Source of the DNA: Siphonodentalium dalli | Taxonomy: Eukaryota > Mollusca > Scaphopoda > Gadilida > Siphonodentaliidae | Reading direction: 5' to 3' | Length of the DNA: 64,000 nucleotides | Assembly (NCBI GenBank): GCA_032622095.1 | Contig: CP136061.1 | Span: 87,102,983-87,166,982, forward strand | Part shown: one piece after another, positions 51,004-64,000 of the stretch | Layout of the letters: every line of letters starts with the position of its first letter | Numbering within the stretch: position 1 is the first letter of the stretch | The notes under the pieces: model-generated | What the model was told of the DNA's origin: nothing | The model's database searches: none | Seen by the model: only the letters and a program-made list of their open reading frames with translations | Made by a program: the position numbers and the translations under genes

Positions 51004-54000
51004 GGTGACACTCCACAGTTTGGAATGATCAGTAGGGGTAAATTTCTTAGAACAGAGTACCAGTGTTTTCTGTCACCATGGGTGTGGTATGTTTATTGAG
51101 AGAAGGTTAGTTATGAATTTGTGGATTTTTAGAGGATGTCTTTGAGTTTTGAAAAATATTGTTTCAGGTGACCTTGACCCCACCAGTATGAAGTAGTAGC
51201 GATTTATGCGAAACAGTGGCTCCAGACACCAGCGTGACTTTTTAGCTCCTAAAATTTGTCATCTGCATGAAAAATATTTTTTAAAAACTTACAGTGGTGA
51301 GAAGTTTGAAATTTTTTGATATTATTGTGAGGAAACGGTGTTCTTCCAGACAACATAGGCGGCTATACCATAGATTTTCTGGTTTTTGTGTCCCACGGGC
51401 CTGAAAATCGCTTATTTTGGCCATTTTTGCATCAAAATTTCATTTTTCAGGCACACAATCAAGGGGCATAACTCTTGCTACCCCCATTAAAATGACAATT
51501 CTGTACCAAAATCTTTAAGTCTAGTATGTGCTCAACCCAGGTATATATACATTGTATATGTGTTGTGGGATAACATTTCAGTTATTTTTCATTGAATTGA
51601 TGCCCCCCTTATTTTGCACCAATCCCTGCAGAAACTGTGGTAGACCAGCAAATAGCACCATTTTCATCTGTCAACTTGACAAATATTGTTACTGAAAATC
51701 ATTTTTTAGCAAATCTGTTCAGTTAGAAGGAACATTTTATGGTAGATACACCATTATTCTATGAATATTCCAATACAGGTTGACTTTAGTTATATAAATT
51801 GGTGGGGATATGGAGTCTTGGATCAGTGGGGGGGGGGGGGGGGGGGGGGGTGGTGGTTCATGTATATGGTTATTGGTGATTTTTCAGATGATGGGTACTT
51901 CTTCATGACATCATATGCTCCTTTAATCTTAGCTGAAAAGGCTGATATTGTGACATTACACAGTATACAATAAGATTAGATATTCAGTCTTTCTTATTCA
52001 CAAGTGTGAAATATAATAATTCAGGTTCCCTTGGTCATATTTCACTTGACAACATATTGTTCATGTGATGTCATAACCTTGTAAAGCTTTCCCTTAATGC
52101 TAAATAAGACTTGGAATTTTTTATACCCATAGTTTTGGGAGAGTATTAAAGATAGTTGTTGTATGAAATATTATGTTTTATTTTGATATCTGAGGAAATA
52201 AGCATCTCATAATATATTTTATACAACATTTTAGCATTTCAGACCTTTTTCAAACCATAGATGATGGTTGAATATATCCATTTTGTCACTACGTCAAGCA
52301 TAACGTCATTGGGTTCTGAAAGACCCAAAAGGGGTTAAATCATGGGGGTGCATGTAAATCCCCACACAATCTGGCTGCCTGTGATTGCAATAACGCATGG
52401 GGTGTAATATATCATTTTAAGCGGTATAATGCAGAGAATATGGAGGTGTGGTCCCTATTAAAGATTAATAAAATTGCATTTCCCGTAAGGTGACACTCCA
52501 CAGTTTCGAATGATCAGTAGGGGTAAATTTCTTAGAACAGAGTACCAGTGTTTTCTGTCACCATGGGTGTGGTATGTTTATTGAGAGAAGGTTAGTTATG
52601 AATTTGTGGATTTTTAGAGGATGTCTTTGAGTTTTGAAAAATATTGTTTCAGGTGACCTTAACCCCACCAGTATGAAGTAGTAGCGATTTATGCGAAACA
52701 GTGGCTCCAGACACCAGCGTGACTTTTTAGCACCTAAAATTTGTCATCTGCATGAAAGATATTTAAAAAATACTTACAGTGGTGAGAAGTTTGAATTTTT
52801 TTGATATTATTGTGAGGAAACGGTGTTCTTCCAGACAACATAGGCGGCTATACCATAGATTTTCTGGTTTTTGTGTCCCACGGGCCTGAAAATCGCTTAT
52901 TTTGGCCATTTTTGCATCAAAATTTCATTTTTCAGGCACACAATCAAGGGGCATAACTCTTGCTACCCCCATTAAAATGACAATTCTGTACCAAAATCTT
53001 TAAGTCTAGTATGTGCTCAACCCAGGTATATATACATTGTATATGTGTTGTGGGATAACATTTCAGTTATTTTTCATTGAATTGATGCCCCCCCCCCTTA
53101 TTTTGCAACAATCCCTGCAGAAACTGTGGAGTGTCACCTTCAAGACCAGCAAATAGCACCATTTTCATCTGTCAACTTGACAAATATTGTTACTGAAAAT
53201 CATTTTTTAGCAAATCTGTTCAGTTAGAAGGAACATTTTATGGTAGATACACCATTCTTCTATGAATATTCCAATACAGGTTGTCTTTAGTCATATAAAT
53301 TGGTGGGGATTTGGAGTCTTGGATCAGTGGGGGGGGGGGGGGTGGGTGGTGGTTCATGTATATGGTTATTGGTGATTTTTCAGATGATGGGTACTTCTTC
53401 ATGACATCATATGCTCCTTGAATCTTAGCTGAAAAGGCTGATATTGTGACATTACACAGTATACAATAAGATTAGATATTCAGTCTTTCTTATTCACAAG
53501 TGTGAAATATAATAATTCAGGTTCCCTTGGTCATATTTCACTTGACAACATATTGTTCATGTGATGTCATAACCTTGTAAAGCTTTCCCTTAATGCTAAA
53601 TAAGACTTGGAATTTTGTATACCCATAGTTTTGGGAGAGTATTAAAGATAGTTGTTGTATGAAATATTATGTTTTATTTTGATATCTGAGGAAATAAGCA
53701 TCTCATAATATATTTTATACAACATTTTAGCATTTCAGACCTTTTTCAAACCATAGATGATGGTTGAATATATCCATTTTGTCACTACGTCAAGCATAAC
53801 GTCATTGGGTTCTGAAAGACCAAAAAGGGGTTAAATCATGGGGGTGCATGTAAATCCCCACACAATCTGGCTGCCTGTGATTGCAATAACGCATGGGGTG
53901 TAATATATCATTTTAAGCGGTATAATGCAGAGAATATGGAGGTGTGGTCCCTATTAAAGATTAATAAAATTGCATTTCCCGTAAGGTGACACTCCACAGT

Positions 54001-57000
54001 TTGGAATGATCAGTAGGGGTAAATTTCTTAGAACAGAGTACCAGTGTTTTCTGTCACCATGGGTGTGGTATGTTTATTGAGAGAAGGTTAGTTATGAATT
54101 TGTGGATTTTTAGAGGATGTCTTTGAGTTTTGAAAAATGTTGTTTCAGGTGACCTTAACCCCACCAGTATGAAGTAGTAGCGATTTATGCGAAACAGTGG
54201 CTCCAGACACCAGCGTGACTTTTTAGCACCTAAAATTTGTCATCTGCATGAAAAATATTTAAAAAAAACTTACAGTGGTGAGAAGTTTGAAATTTTTGGA
54301 TATTATTGTGAGGAAACGGTGTTCTTCCAGACAACATAGGCGGCTATACCATAGATTTTCTGGTTTTTGTGTCCCACGGGCCTGAAAATCGCTTATTTTG
54401 GCCATTTTTGCATCAAAATTTCATTTTTCAGGCACACAAATCAAGGGGCATAACTCTTGCTACCCCCATTAAAATGACAATTCTGTACCAAAATCTTTAA
54501 GTCTAGTATGTGCTCAACCCAGGTATATATACATTGTATATGTGTTGTGGGATAACATTTCAGTTATTTTTCATTGAATTGATGCCCCCACTTATTTTGC
54601 ACCAATCCCTGCAGAAACTGTGGAGTGTCACCTTCAAGACCAGCAAATAGCACCATTTTCATCTGTCAACTTGACAAATATTGTTACTGAAAATCATTTT
54701 TTAGCAAATCTGTTCAGTTAGAAGGAACATTTTATGGTAGATACACCATTCTTCTATGGATATTCCAATACAGGTTGTCTTTAGTCATATAAATTGGTGG
54801 GGATTTGGAGTCTTGGATCAGTGGGGGGGGGGGGGGGTGGGTGGTGGTTCATGTATATGGTTATTGGTGATTTTTCAGATGATGGGTACTTCTTCATGAC
54901 ATCATATGCTCCTTGAATCTTAGCTGAAAAGGCTGATATTGTGACATTACACCGTATACAATAAGATTAGATATTCAGTCTTTCTTATTCACAAGTGTGA
55001 AATATAATAATTCAGGTTCCCTTGGTCATATTTCACTTGACAACATATTGTTCATGTGATGTCATAACCTTGTAAAGCTTTCCCTTAATGCTAAATAAGA
55101 CTTGGAATTTTTTATACCCATAGTTTTGGGAGAGTATTAAAGATAGTTCTTGTATGAAATATTATGTTTTATTTTGATATCTGAGGAAATAAGCATCTCA
55201 TAATATATTTTATACAACATTTTAGCATTTCAGACCTTTTTCAAACCATAGATGATGGTTGAATATATCCATTTTGTCACTACGTCAAGCATAACGTCAT
55301 TGGGTTCTGAAAGACCCAAAAGGGGTTAAATCATGGGGGTGCATGTAAATCCCCACACAATCTGGCTGCCTGTGATTGCAATAACGCATGGGGTGTAATA
55401 TATCATTTTAAGCGGTATAATGCAGAGAATATGGAGGTGTGGTCCCTATTAAAGATTAATAAAATTGCATTTCCCGTAAGGTGACACTCCACAGTTTCGA
55501 ATGATCAGTAGGGGTAAATTTCTTAGAACAGAGTACCAGTGTTTTCTGTCACCATGGGTGTGGTATGTTTATTGAGAGAAGGTTAGTTATGAATTTGTGG
55601 ATTTTTAGAGGATGTCTTTGAGTTTTGAAAAATATTGTTTCAGGTGACCTTAACCCCACCAGTATGAAGTAGTAGCGATTTATGCGAAACAGTGGCTCCA
55701 GACACCAGCGTGACTTTTTAGCACCTAAAATTTGTCATCTGCATGAAAGATATTTAAAAAATACTTACAGTGGTGAGAAGTTTGAATTTTTTTGATATTA
55801 TTGTGAGGAAACGGTGTTCTTCCAGACAACATAGGCGGCTATACCATAGATTTTCTGGTTTTTGTGTCCCACGGGCCTGAAAATCGCTTATTTTGGCCAT
55901 TTTTGCATCAAAATTTCATTTTTCAGGCACACAATCAAGGGGCATAACTCTTGCTACCCCCATTAAAATGACAATTCTGTACCAAAATCTTTAAGTCTAG
56001 TATGTGCTCAACCCAGGTATATATACATTGTATATGTGTTGTGGGATAACATTTCAGTTATTTTTCATTGAATTGATGCCCCCCCCCCCCCTTATTTTGC
56101 ACCAATCCCTGCAGAAACTGTGGAGTGTCACCTTCAAGACCAGCAAATAGCACCATTTTCATCTGTCAACTTGACAAATATTGTTACTGAAAATCATTTT
56201 TTAGCAAATCTGTTCAGTTAGAAGGAACATTTTATGGTAGATACACCATTCTTCTATGGATATTCCAATACAGGTTGTCTTTAGTCATATAAATTGGTGG
56301 GGATTTGGAGTCTTGGATCAGTGGGGGGGGGGGGGGGGTGGGTGGTGGTTCATGTATATGGTTATTGGTGATTTTTCAGATGATGGGTACTTCTTCATGA
56401 CATCATATGCTCCTTGAATCTTAGCTGAAAAGGCTGATATTGTGACATTACACAGTATACAATAAGATTAGATATTCAGTCTTTCTTATTCACAAGTGTG
56501 AAATTTAATAATTCAGGTTCCCTTGGTCATATTTCACTTGACAACATATTGTTCATGTGATGTCATAACCTTGTAAAGCTTTCCCTTAATGCTAAATAAG
56601 ACTTGGAATTTTGTATACCCATAGTTTTGGGAGAGTATTAAAGATAGTTGTTGTATGAAATATTATGTTTTATTTTGATATCTGAGGAAATAAGCATCTC
56701 ATAATATATTTTATACAACATTTTAGCATTTCAGACCTTTTTCAAACCATAGATGATGGTTGAATATATCCATTTTGTCACTACGTCAAGCATAACGTCA
56801 TTGGGTTCTGAAAGACCCAAAAGGGGTTAAATCATGGGGGTGCATGTAAATCCCCACACAATCTGGCTGCCTGTGATTGCAATAACGCATGGGGTGTAAT
56901 ATATCATTTTAAGCGGTATAATGCAGAGAATATGGAGGTGTGATCCCTATTAAAGATTAATAAAATTGCATTTCCCGTAAGGTGACACTCCACAGTTTGG

Positions 57001-60000
57001 AATGATCAGTAGGGGTAAATTTCTTAGAACAGAGTACCAGTGTTTTCTGTCACCATGGGTGTGGTATGTTTATTGAGAGAAGGTTAGTTATGAATTTGTG
57101 GATTTTTAGAGGATGTCTTTGAGTTTTGAAAAATGTTGTTTCAGGTGACCTTAACCCCACCAGTATGAAGTAGTAGCGATTTATGCGAAACAGTGGCTCC
57201 AGACACCAGCGTGACTTTTTAGCACCTAAAATTTGTCATCTGCATGAAAAATATTTTTAAAAAACTTACAGTGGTGAGAAGTTTGAAATTTTTGGATATT
57301 ATTGTGAGGAAACGGTGTTCTTCCAGACAACATAGGCGGCTATACCATAGATTTTCTGGTTTTTGTGTCCCACGGGCCTGAAAATCGCTTATTTTGGCCA
57401 TTTTTGCATCAAAATTTCATTTTTCAGGCACACAAATCAAGGGGCATAACTCTTGCTACCCCCATTAAAATGACAATTCTGTACCAAAATCTTTAAGTCT
57501 AGTATGTGCTCAACCCAGGTATATATACATTGTATATGTGTTGTGGGATAACATTTCAGTTATTTTTCATTGAATTGATGCCCCCACTTATTTTGCACCA
57601 ATCCCTGCAGAAACTGTGGAGTGTCACCTTCAAGACCAGCAAATAGCACCATTTTCATCTGTCAACTTGACAAATATTGTTACTGAAAATCATTTTTTAG
57701 CAAATCTGTTCAGTTAGAAGGAACATTTTATGGTAGATACACCATTCTTCTATGGATATTCCAATACAGGTTGTCTTTAGTCATATAAATTGGTGGGGAT
57801 TTGGAGTCTTGGATCAGTGGGGGGGGGGGGGGTGGGTGGTGGTTCATGTATATGGTTATTGGTGATTTTTCAGATGATGGGTACTTCTTCATGACATCAT
57901 ATGCTCCTTGAATCTTAGCTGAAAAGGCTGATATTGTGACATTACACAGTATACAATAAGATTAGATATTCAGTCTTTCTTATTCACAAGTGTGAAATAT
58001 AATAATTCAGGTTCCCTTGGTCATATTTCACTTGACAACATATTGTTCATGTGATGTCATAACCTTGTAAAGCTTTCCCTTAATGCTAAATAAGACTTGG
58101 AATTTTTTATACCCATAGTTTTGGGAGAGTATTAAAGATAGTTGTTGTATGAAATATTATGTTTTATTTTGATATCTGAGGAAATAAGCATCTCATAATA
58201 TATTTTATACAACATTTTAGCATTTCAGACCTTTTTCAAACCATAGATGATGGTTGAATATATCCATTTTGTCACTACGTCAAGCATAACGTCATTGGGT
58301 TCTGAAAGACCCAAAAGGGGTTAAATCATGGGGGTGCATGTAAATCCCCACACAATCTGGCTGCCTGTGATTGCAATAACGCATGGGGTGTAATATATCA
58401 TTTTAAGCGGTATAATGCAGAGAATATGGAGGTGGGGTCCCTATTAAAGATTAATAAAATTGCATTTCCCGTAAGGTGACACTCCACAGTTTCGAATGAT
58501 CAGTAGGGGTAAATTTCTTAGAACAGAGTACCAGTGTTTTCTGTCACCATGGGTGTGGTATGTTTATTGAGAGAAGGTTAGTTATGAATTTGTGGATTTT
58601 TAGAGGATGTCTTTGAGTTTTGAAAAATATTGTTTCAGGTGACCTTAACCCCACCAGTATGAAGTAGTAGCGATTTATGCGAAACAGTGGCTCCAGACAC
58701 CAGCGTGACTTTTTACCACCTAAAATTTGTCATCTGCATGAAAAATATTTAAAAAAAACTTACAGTGGTGAGAAGTTTGAAATGTTTTGATATTATTGTG
58801 AGGAAACGGTGTTCTTCCAGACAACATAGGCGGCTATACCATAGATTTTCTGGTTTTTGTGTCCCACGGGCCTGAAAATCGCTTATTTTGGCCATTTTTG
58901 CATCAAAATTTCATTTTTCAGGCACACAATCAAGGGGCATAACTCTTGCTACCCCCATTAAAATGACAATTCTGTACCAAAATCTTTAAGTCTAGTATGT
59001 GCTCAACCCAGGTATATATACATTGTATATGTGTTGTGGGATAACATTTCAGTTATTTTTCATTGAATTGATGCCCCCCCCCCTTATTTTGCACCAATCC
59101 CTGCAGAAACTGTGGAGTGTCACCTTCAAGACCAGCAAATAGCACCATTTTCATCTGTCAACTTGACAAATATTGTTACTGAAAATCATTTTTTAGCAAA
59201 TCTGTTCAGTTAGAAGGAACATTTTATGGTAGATACACCATTCTTCTATGGATATTCCAATACAGGTTGTCTTTAGTCATATAAATTGGTGGGGATTTGG
59301 AGTCTTGGATCAGTGGGGGGGGGGGGGTGGGTGGTGGTTCATGTATATGGTTATTGGTGATTTTTCAGATGATGGGTACTTCTTCATGACATCATATGCT
59401 CCTTGAATCTTAGCTGAAAAGGCTGATATTGTGACATTACACAGTATACAATAAGATTAGATATTCAGTCTTTCTTATTCACAAGTGTGAAATATAATAA
59501 TTCAGGTTCCCTTGGTCATATTTCACTTGACAACATATTGTTCATGTGATGTCATAACCTTGTAAAGCTTTCCCTTAATGCTAAATAAGACTTGGAATTT
59601 TTTAACCCATAGTTTTGGGAGAGTATTAAAGATAGTTGTTGTATGAAATATTATGTTTTATTTTGATATCTGAGGAAATATGCATCTCATAATATATTTT
59701 ATACAACATTTTAGCATTTCAGACCTTTTTCAAACCATAGATGATGGTTGAATATATCCATTTTGTCACTACGTCAAGCATAACGTTATTGGGTTCTGAA
59801 AGACCCAAAAGGGGTGAAATCATGGGGGTGCATGTAAATCCCCACACAATCTGGCTGCCTGTGATTGCAATAACGCATGGGGTGTAATATATCATTTTAA
59901 GCGGTATAATGCAGAGAATATGGAGGTGTGGTCCCTATTAAAGATTAATAAAATTGCATTTCCCTTCAAGACCAGCAAATAGCACCATTTTCATCTGTCA

Positions 60001-61452
60001 ACTTGACAAATATTGTTACTGAAAATCATTTTTTAGCAAATCTGTTCAGTTAGAAGGAACATTTTATGGTAGATACACCATTCTTCTATGGATATTCCAA
60101 TACAGGTTGTCTTTAGTCATATAAATTGGTGGGGATATGGAGTCTTGGATCAGTGGGGGGGGGGGGGGGGTGGTGGTTCATGTATATGGTTATTGGTGAT
60201 TTTTCAGATGATGGGTACTTCTTCATGACATCATATGCTCCTTGAATCTTAGCTGAAAAGGCTGATATTGTGACATTACACAGTATACAATAAGATTAGA
60301 TATTCAGTCTTTCTTATTCACAAGTGTGAAATATAATAATTCAGGTTCCCTTGGTAATATTTCACTTGACAACATATTGTTCATGTGATGTCATAACCTT
60401 GTAAAGCTTTCCCTTAATGCTAAATAAGACTTGGAATGTTTTAACCCATAGTTTTGGGAGAGTATTAAAGCTAGTTGTTGTATGAAATATTATGTTTTAT
60501 TTTGATATCTGAGGAAATATGCATCTCATAATATATTTTATACAACATTTTAGCATTTCAGACCTTTTTCAAACCATAGATGATGGTTGAATATATCCAT
60601 TTTGTCACTACGCCAAGCATAACGTCATTGGGTTCTGAAAGACCCAAAAGGGGTGAAATCATGGGGGTGCATGTAAATCCCCACACAATCTGGCTGCCTG
60701 TGATTGCAATAACGCATGGGGTGTAATATATCATTTTAAGCGGTATAATGCCGAGAATATGGAGGTGTGGTCCCTATTAAAGATTAATAAAATTGCATTT
60801 CCCGTAAGGTGACACTCCACAGTTTGGAATGATCAGTAGGGGTAAATTTCTTAGAACAGAGTACCAGTGTTTTCTGTCACCATGGGTGTGGTATGTTTAT
60901 TGAGAGAAGGTTAGTTATGAATTTGTGGATTTTTAGAGGATGTCTTTGAGTTTTGAAAAATATTGTTTCAGGTGACCTTGACCCCACCAGTATGAAGTAG
61001 TAGCGATTTATGCGAAACAGTGGCTCCAGACACCAGCGTGACTTTTTAGCACCTAAAATTTGTCATCTGCATGAAAAATATTTTTAAAAAACTTACAGTG
61101 GTGAGAAGTTTGAAATTTTTTGATATTATTGAGAGAAACGGTGTTCTTCCAGACAACATAGGCGGCTATACCATATATTTTCTGGTTTTTGTGTCCCACG
61201 GGCCTGAATATCGCTTATTTTGGCCATTTTTGCATCAAAATTTCATTTTTCAGGCACACAATCAAGGGGCATAACTCTTGCTACCCCCATTAAAATGACA
61301 ATTCTGTACCAAAATCTTTAAGTCTAGTATGTGCTCAACCCAGGTATATATACATTGTATATGTGTTGTGGGATAACATTTCAGTTATTTTTCATTGAAT
61401 TGATGCCCCCCTTATTTTGCACCAATCCCTGCAGAAACTGTGGAGTGTCACC
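51004..61452. repeat. Macrosatellite, ~1.49-kb monomer, with an embedded 650-bp TIR element
   Basis: Monomers start at 51004, 52489, 53985, 55480, 56981, 58475 and 60808 and are highly similar throughout. Each has two parts: a ~650-bp element with termini GGTGACACTCCACAGTTT and AAACTGTGGAGTGTCACC, and a ~845-bp spacer. The spacer at 59125-59964 is followed directly by another spacer (from 59965), with no 650-bp element between. The first element lacks its last ~10 bp (ends 51640). A G-homopolymer near spacer position 200 varies in length between copies. No conserved ORF. Confidence 0.97.
52489..53138. mobile_element. 650-bp TIR element (MITE) in array, representative copy
   Basis: 18-bp perfect terminal inverted repeats GGTGACACTCCACAGTTT, extended to 20 bp by AA/TT where the flank is GTAA...TTCAAG. 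Other copies: 53985-54632, 55480-56132, 56981-57628, 58475-59124, 60808-61452, and the truncated 51004-51640. No transposase; non-autonomous. Confidence 0.8.
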
Positions 61453-62618
61453 TATATTATCTAGCAGATTATGTATACTGTACATACATGTATATATCTC
61501 AGCTTCTCGCCTCATGTCGTTATAATGCTTGTGGATAATTGGCGATATTGGACAGTAATCCAACATATGTTGATAGCAATGGAAATCCTAATAGGGCATC
61601 ATATCTTAGTGGACCACCACAATTCGAATGTTAACTACTCACAACCAGTTAGTTATTTGATGAACATCCAAACCTGATGTATGGTGACATCTATTGGTTT
61701 TCGATTTGTCTGGGTCTATAGGGCACCATGGCGGCCGTTTTTTCTCTCAGCCAGACGATATAGAACACTTGTTCTCGAATCCTCTGGGATCTCGTGGGAT
61801 CTCGTGAGATAGCCTATTACTGAACAATTCTGATCAGACGTCTGTTGATCTGTATCTTTTGACAAGAGAAGAATTTACGAGCGGTCAAATATCGTTATTT
61901 CTCACAGACAACGAGAAGATGACGTGATATGTAACACTTTACCAGCAAGGACGCCGCTTGATGGTCTTCGTTTGTTGGGTGTCTAAATTTAGAGTTTTCA
62001 CCCGCACCCTTTCTAAACCCAACTTTGTTAATGGCATCGGTAGTAGGGCACGAAATTTCCAACTGTTGGGAATTTTGACAAGGATTTGAATCAGGATTTG
62101 GGCGGGGCGGATCGAGAGGGGGGGGGGGCGTGGTTCACTTTCACCGAGAGAGTATGGTGTATATTCTTATCAGTCATTTAATATTAATGAACGCAAATTG
62201 TCACTATTGTGATCGAGAATATTATATATCGTGTATCGGCATATTCATCGCGTGTATGGCATGGACCCCGAGAGTATGGCCTGGTCCCGGGGGTTCGGTT
62301 CCGTGCCTCACGCACCATAACCTCGCGTTAGAGGAACTCGCACTCAGTACCACATTTTCATTTCCGATATTGCTGTAAATATATTAAAATTGTGATTGGC
62401 CCAGCGTGATGCATTTCCGGTGGTTAAACATCGCCTGACGGAAACAACGCACGACCAGTGAGTATGACGACCAACCTTAATGGAAATTGGAAATGGATGA
62501 CATGGTCTAACTGTCACCGTCAGGACAAATCCCTTGTGTGTAGGATTTATATTGGTTTGTGCTTTTATCTAATGTTATAGCACCCTGTATATTATGAGCA
62601 ATCGGTGTCATCGTTTTG
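61453..62618. other. No gene seen
   Basis: Unique-looking intergenic sequence with a G-run at 62119-62127. Short ORFs only. Confidence 0.5.
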
Positions 62619-62847
62619 TTAACCCTTTACCCAACAAAACGGCCCAAAACGCCCAAATAAAGCTTCAACAGCCTAAAATATCTTTTAACAATTTTTATAA
62701 TATTTTTCTACATTCTTTGACAATTTTATCATTTTTAATATGTGTTAAGCCAATGCATTCTCTTATATATGCGAGGCGACCTATGGTCGACTCGCATATA
62801 TAAGAGAATGCATTGGCACAGGGCCGTTCTGTTGGGTAAAGGGTTAA
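62619..62847. mobile_element. piggyBac-like MITE with TTAA target duplication, short copy
   Basis: TTAA on both sides, termini CCCTTTACCCAACA / TGTTGGGTAAAGGG, inner hairpin CCAATGCATTCTCTTATATA as in 6959-7414 but with an internal deletion (229 bp against 456 bp, both including the TTAAs). A related unoccupied sequence is present at 63660-63790. Confidence 0.85.
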
Positions 62848-62932
62848 AGCGCCACATTATCATTAAGCCTCAGTATAAACGTACATAGTAATTGCTCGCC
62901 TTTTTTAAATTTATTTTTATGACAGCATAATT

Positions 62933-63299
62933 AAAGTGATGTGAAACACTCCGGTAGAGTGATCAAATAGAATAATCTTGTTCAAAGTAGTTTTTTTTTT
63001 TTTTTTACAAATATTATATCTAAATTGACAACACACACCGTCATTCTTATATATTAATTAAATGCAGTGACTCTCGATGGCGAAATCGTTTTCATTAGAT
63101 TATCACCGATAGATGCGTCCCGAATCGAGTAATAAATATATACAATTGAGCAAAGTTCAGACGATGTTTTCTATGGAGTGTTACGGTCGATTTGCCTGAA
63201 ATTTTCGGCGATGTTAGTAGAATGCTACACATCTCCAGAAACTGTTGGCATAGCAGTTTCACGCATACGAACAAGTACATAATATGTCTTTAAATTTGC
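62933..63299. repeat. Dispersed repeat, copy 2 (partner at 40871-41253)
   Basis: See 40871-41253. Differs mainly by a long T-run at 62988-63006 and small indels. Confidence 0.85.
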
Positions 63300-63619
63300 A
63301 GCTGTAGTGGTATTTTGCATTCCAGAAGGATAGCACATACGGGTTTAAGCTAGTCATGCTCGCCCAGCGTCGATATCTGCGCTTGACCAGCAGAACAAAA
63401 TGTCTTGCCATAATTAGACACTAAATTATATACGCATGTATGCTATAGATACTGTAAGAAATTAAATGAAAATGAGTAAATTTTTTAACTGAATACACTA
63501 TAGATAAATCTAAATTGCATACGGAAATTAATAACATGTACATGTTCACTCGTGACTGCCTGTATACATGAATTGTATATGTTATTTTTGGTCTACAATG
63601 TATTATGGATGTCATACAG

Positions 63620-63790
63620 CAAAGATGACGCAGATGATGCTGTCGCAGTGAGGACGAATCCCGTATGTGTATAGTATTAGTTTGTGCTTTTATCTAATGT
63701 TATAGCACCCTGCATCCCTGTGTTAAAGCGCCGCATTATCTTCCAAACTTCAAATTAAACGTATAGTAGTTGGTCGCTTTAAAACATTTC
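63620..63790. repeat. Duplicate of 62500-62620 plus 62848-62910 lacking the MITE
   Basis: GTTTGTGCTTTTATCTAATG and TTATAGCACCCTG are followed within a few bases by TTAAAGCGCC. In the 62.5-kb copy the MITE stands at that TTAA. This acts as an unoccupied-site comparison inside the window. Confidence 0.8.
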
Positions 63791-64000
63791 TTAGATCAAA
63801 ATAGGTATATAAAACATAAAAATAATGTATAGCTATATTTTGACCACAATGCTTGGACATTCTATATTCGGCTGACATAATGTACTGCGTGGGCTAGTCT
63901 CAAATTCTCCGAAGATTTTGTAAATTTAAATAAAAATAGACTCAGCTTTGCGGTTCACACAATGTGACCCAACGACCACAGCGCGGTAACACGCGCACCA

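Noticed and set aside
61071-61274. 67-codon ORF in the last 650-bp element copy
   Set aside because: Opened by indels in a single copy; the other copies have stops in the same frame.
1-64000. tRNA, rRNA, CRISPR arrays or bacterial-type operons
   Set aside because: No convincing tRNA internal promoter boxes with cloverleaf, no rRNA stretches, and the repeats are host satellites or MITEs rather than spacer-separated arrays.

Overview
This window looks like nuclear genomic DNA of a marine invertebrate. A bivalve or other mollusc is my best guess, from the abundance of TACATGTA-type motifs, the hairpin-plus-GACGG repeats near 9.0-9.6 kb and the density of foldback elements; this is inference, because no diagnostic host gene is present. 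Apart from one element, the sequence is gene-poor and repeat-rich.

The centrepiece is a 17.35-kb Polinton/Maverick (adintovirus-like endogenous DNA virus) at 19101-36450, bounded by 469-bp terminal inverted repeats (TIRs). All the hallmark genes I can recognise are open. They include a protein-primed family B DNA polymerase with intact exonuclease and polymerase motifs, an A32-like packaging ATPase, a retroviral-type integrase with a C-terminal chromodomain, a double jelly-roll major capsid protein, a penton-like minor capsid protein and an adenain-like protease. Several small virion-type proteins carry possible protease cleavage sites. The block from the polymerase to the protease (23657-35601, plus strand) is compact, with tiny gaps and overlaps. 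A CCHC zinc-knuckle protein is transcribed divergently from the polymerase.

The left arm (19.6-22.8 kb) is the most unusual part. It holds two divergent gene pairs, each driven from a nearly identical 590-bp internally symmetrical bidirectional promoter, although the four proteins encoded are unrelated. All four genes end 13-22 nt after the stop in a 16-nt stem-loop that fits the replication-dependent histone mRNA 3'-end consensus. Five such hairpins are present, and one carries a compensatory base-pair change. This suggests that the virus borrows the histone 3'-end processing pathway (SLBP/U7). A third bidirectional promoter, between the zinc-knuckle gene and the polymerase, is a nearly perfect 402-bp palindrome that reaches into both ORFs, so the two proteins share their first 32 residues.

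Layout: 1-19.1 kb is non-coding host DNA with MITEs, foldbacks and one possible host exon (8014-8514, minus). 19.1-36.45 kb is the Polinton. 36.7-40 kb holds short tandem arrays and palindromes. 40-46 kb has little recognisable content. 46.1-46.6 kb is a perfect 30-bp x18 array. 46.9-50.1 kb is a degenerate ~600-bp satellite. 51.0-61.45 kb is a ~1.49-kb tandem array whose monomer contains a 650-bp TIR element and whose two ends coincide with that element's TIRs. 61.5-64 kb has a TTAA-flanked MITE and duplicated segments. No tRNA, rRNA or CRISPR was seen.
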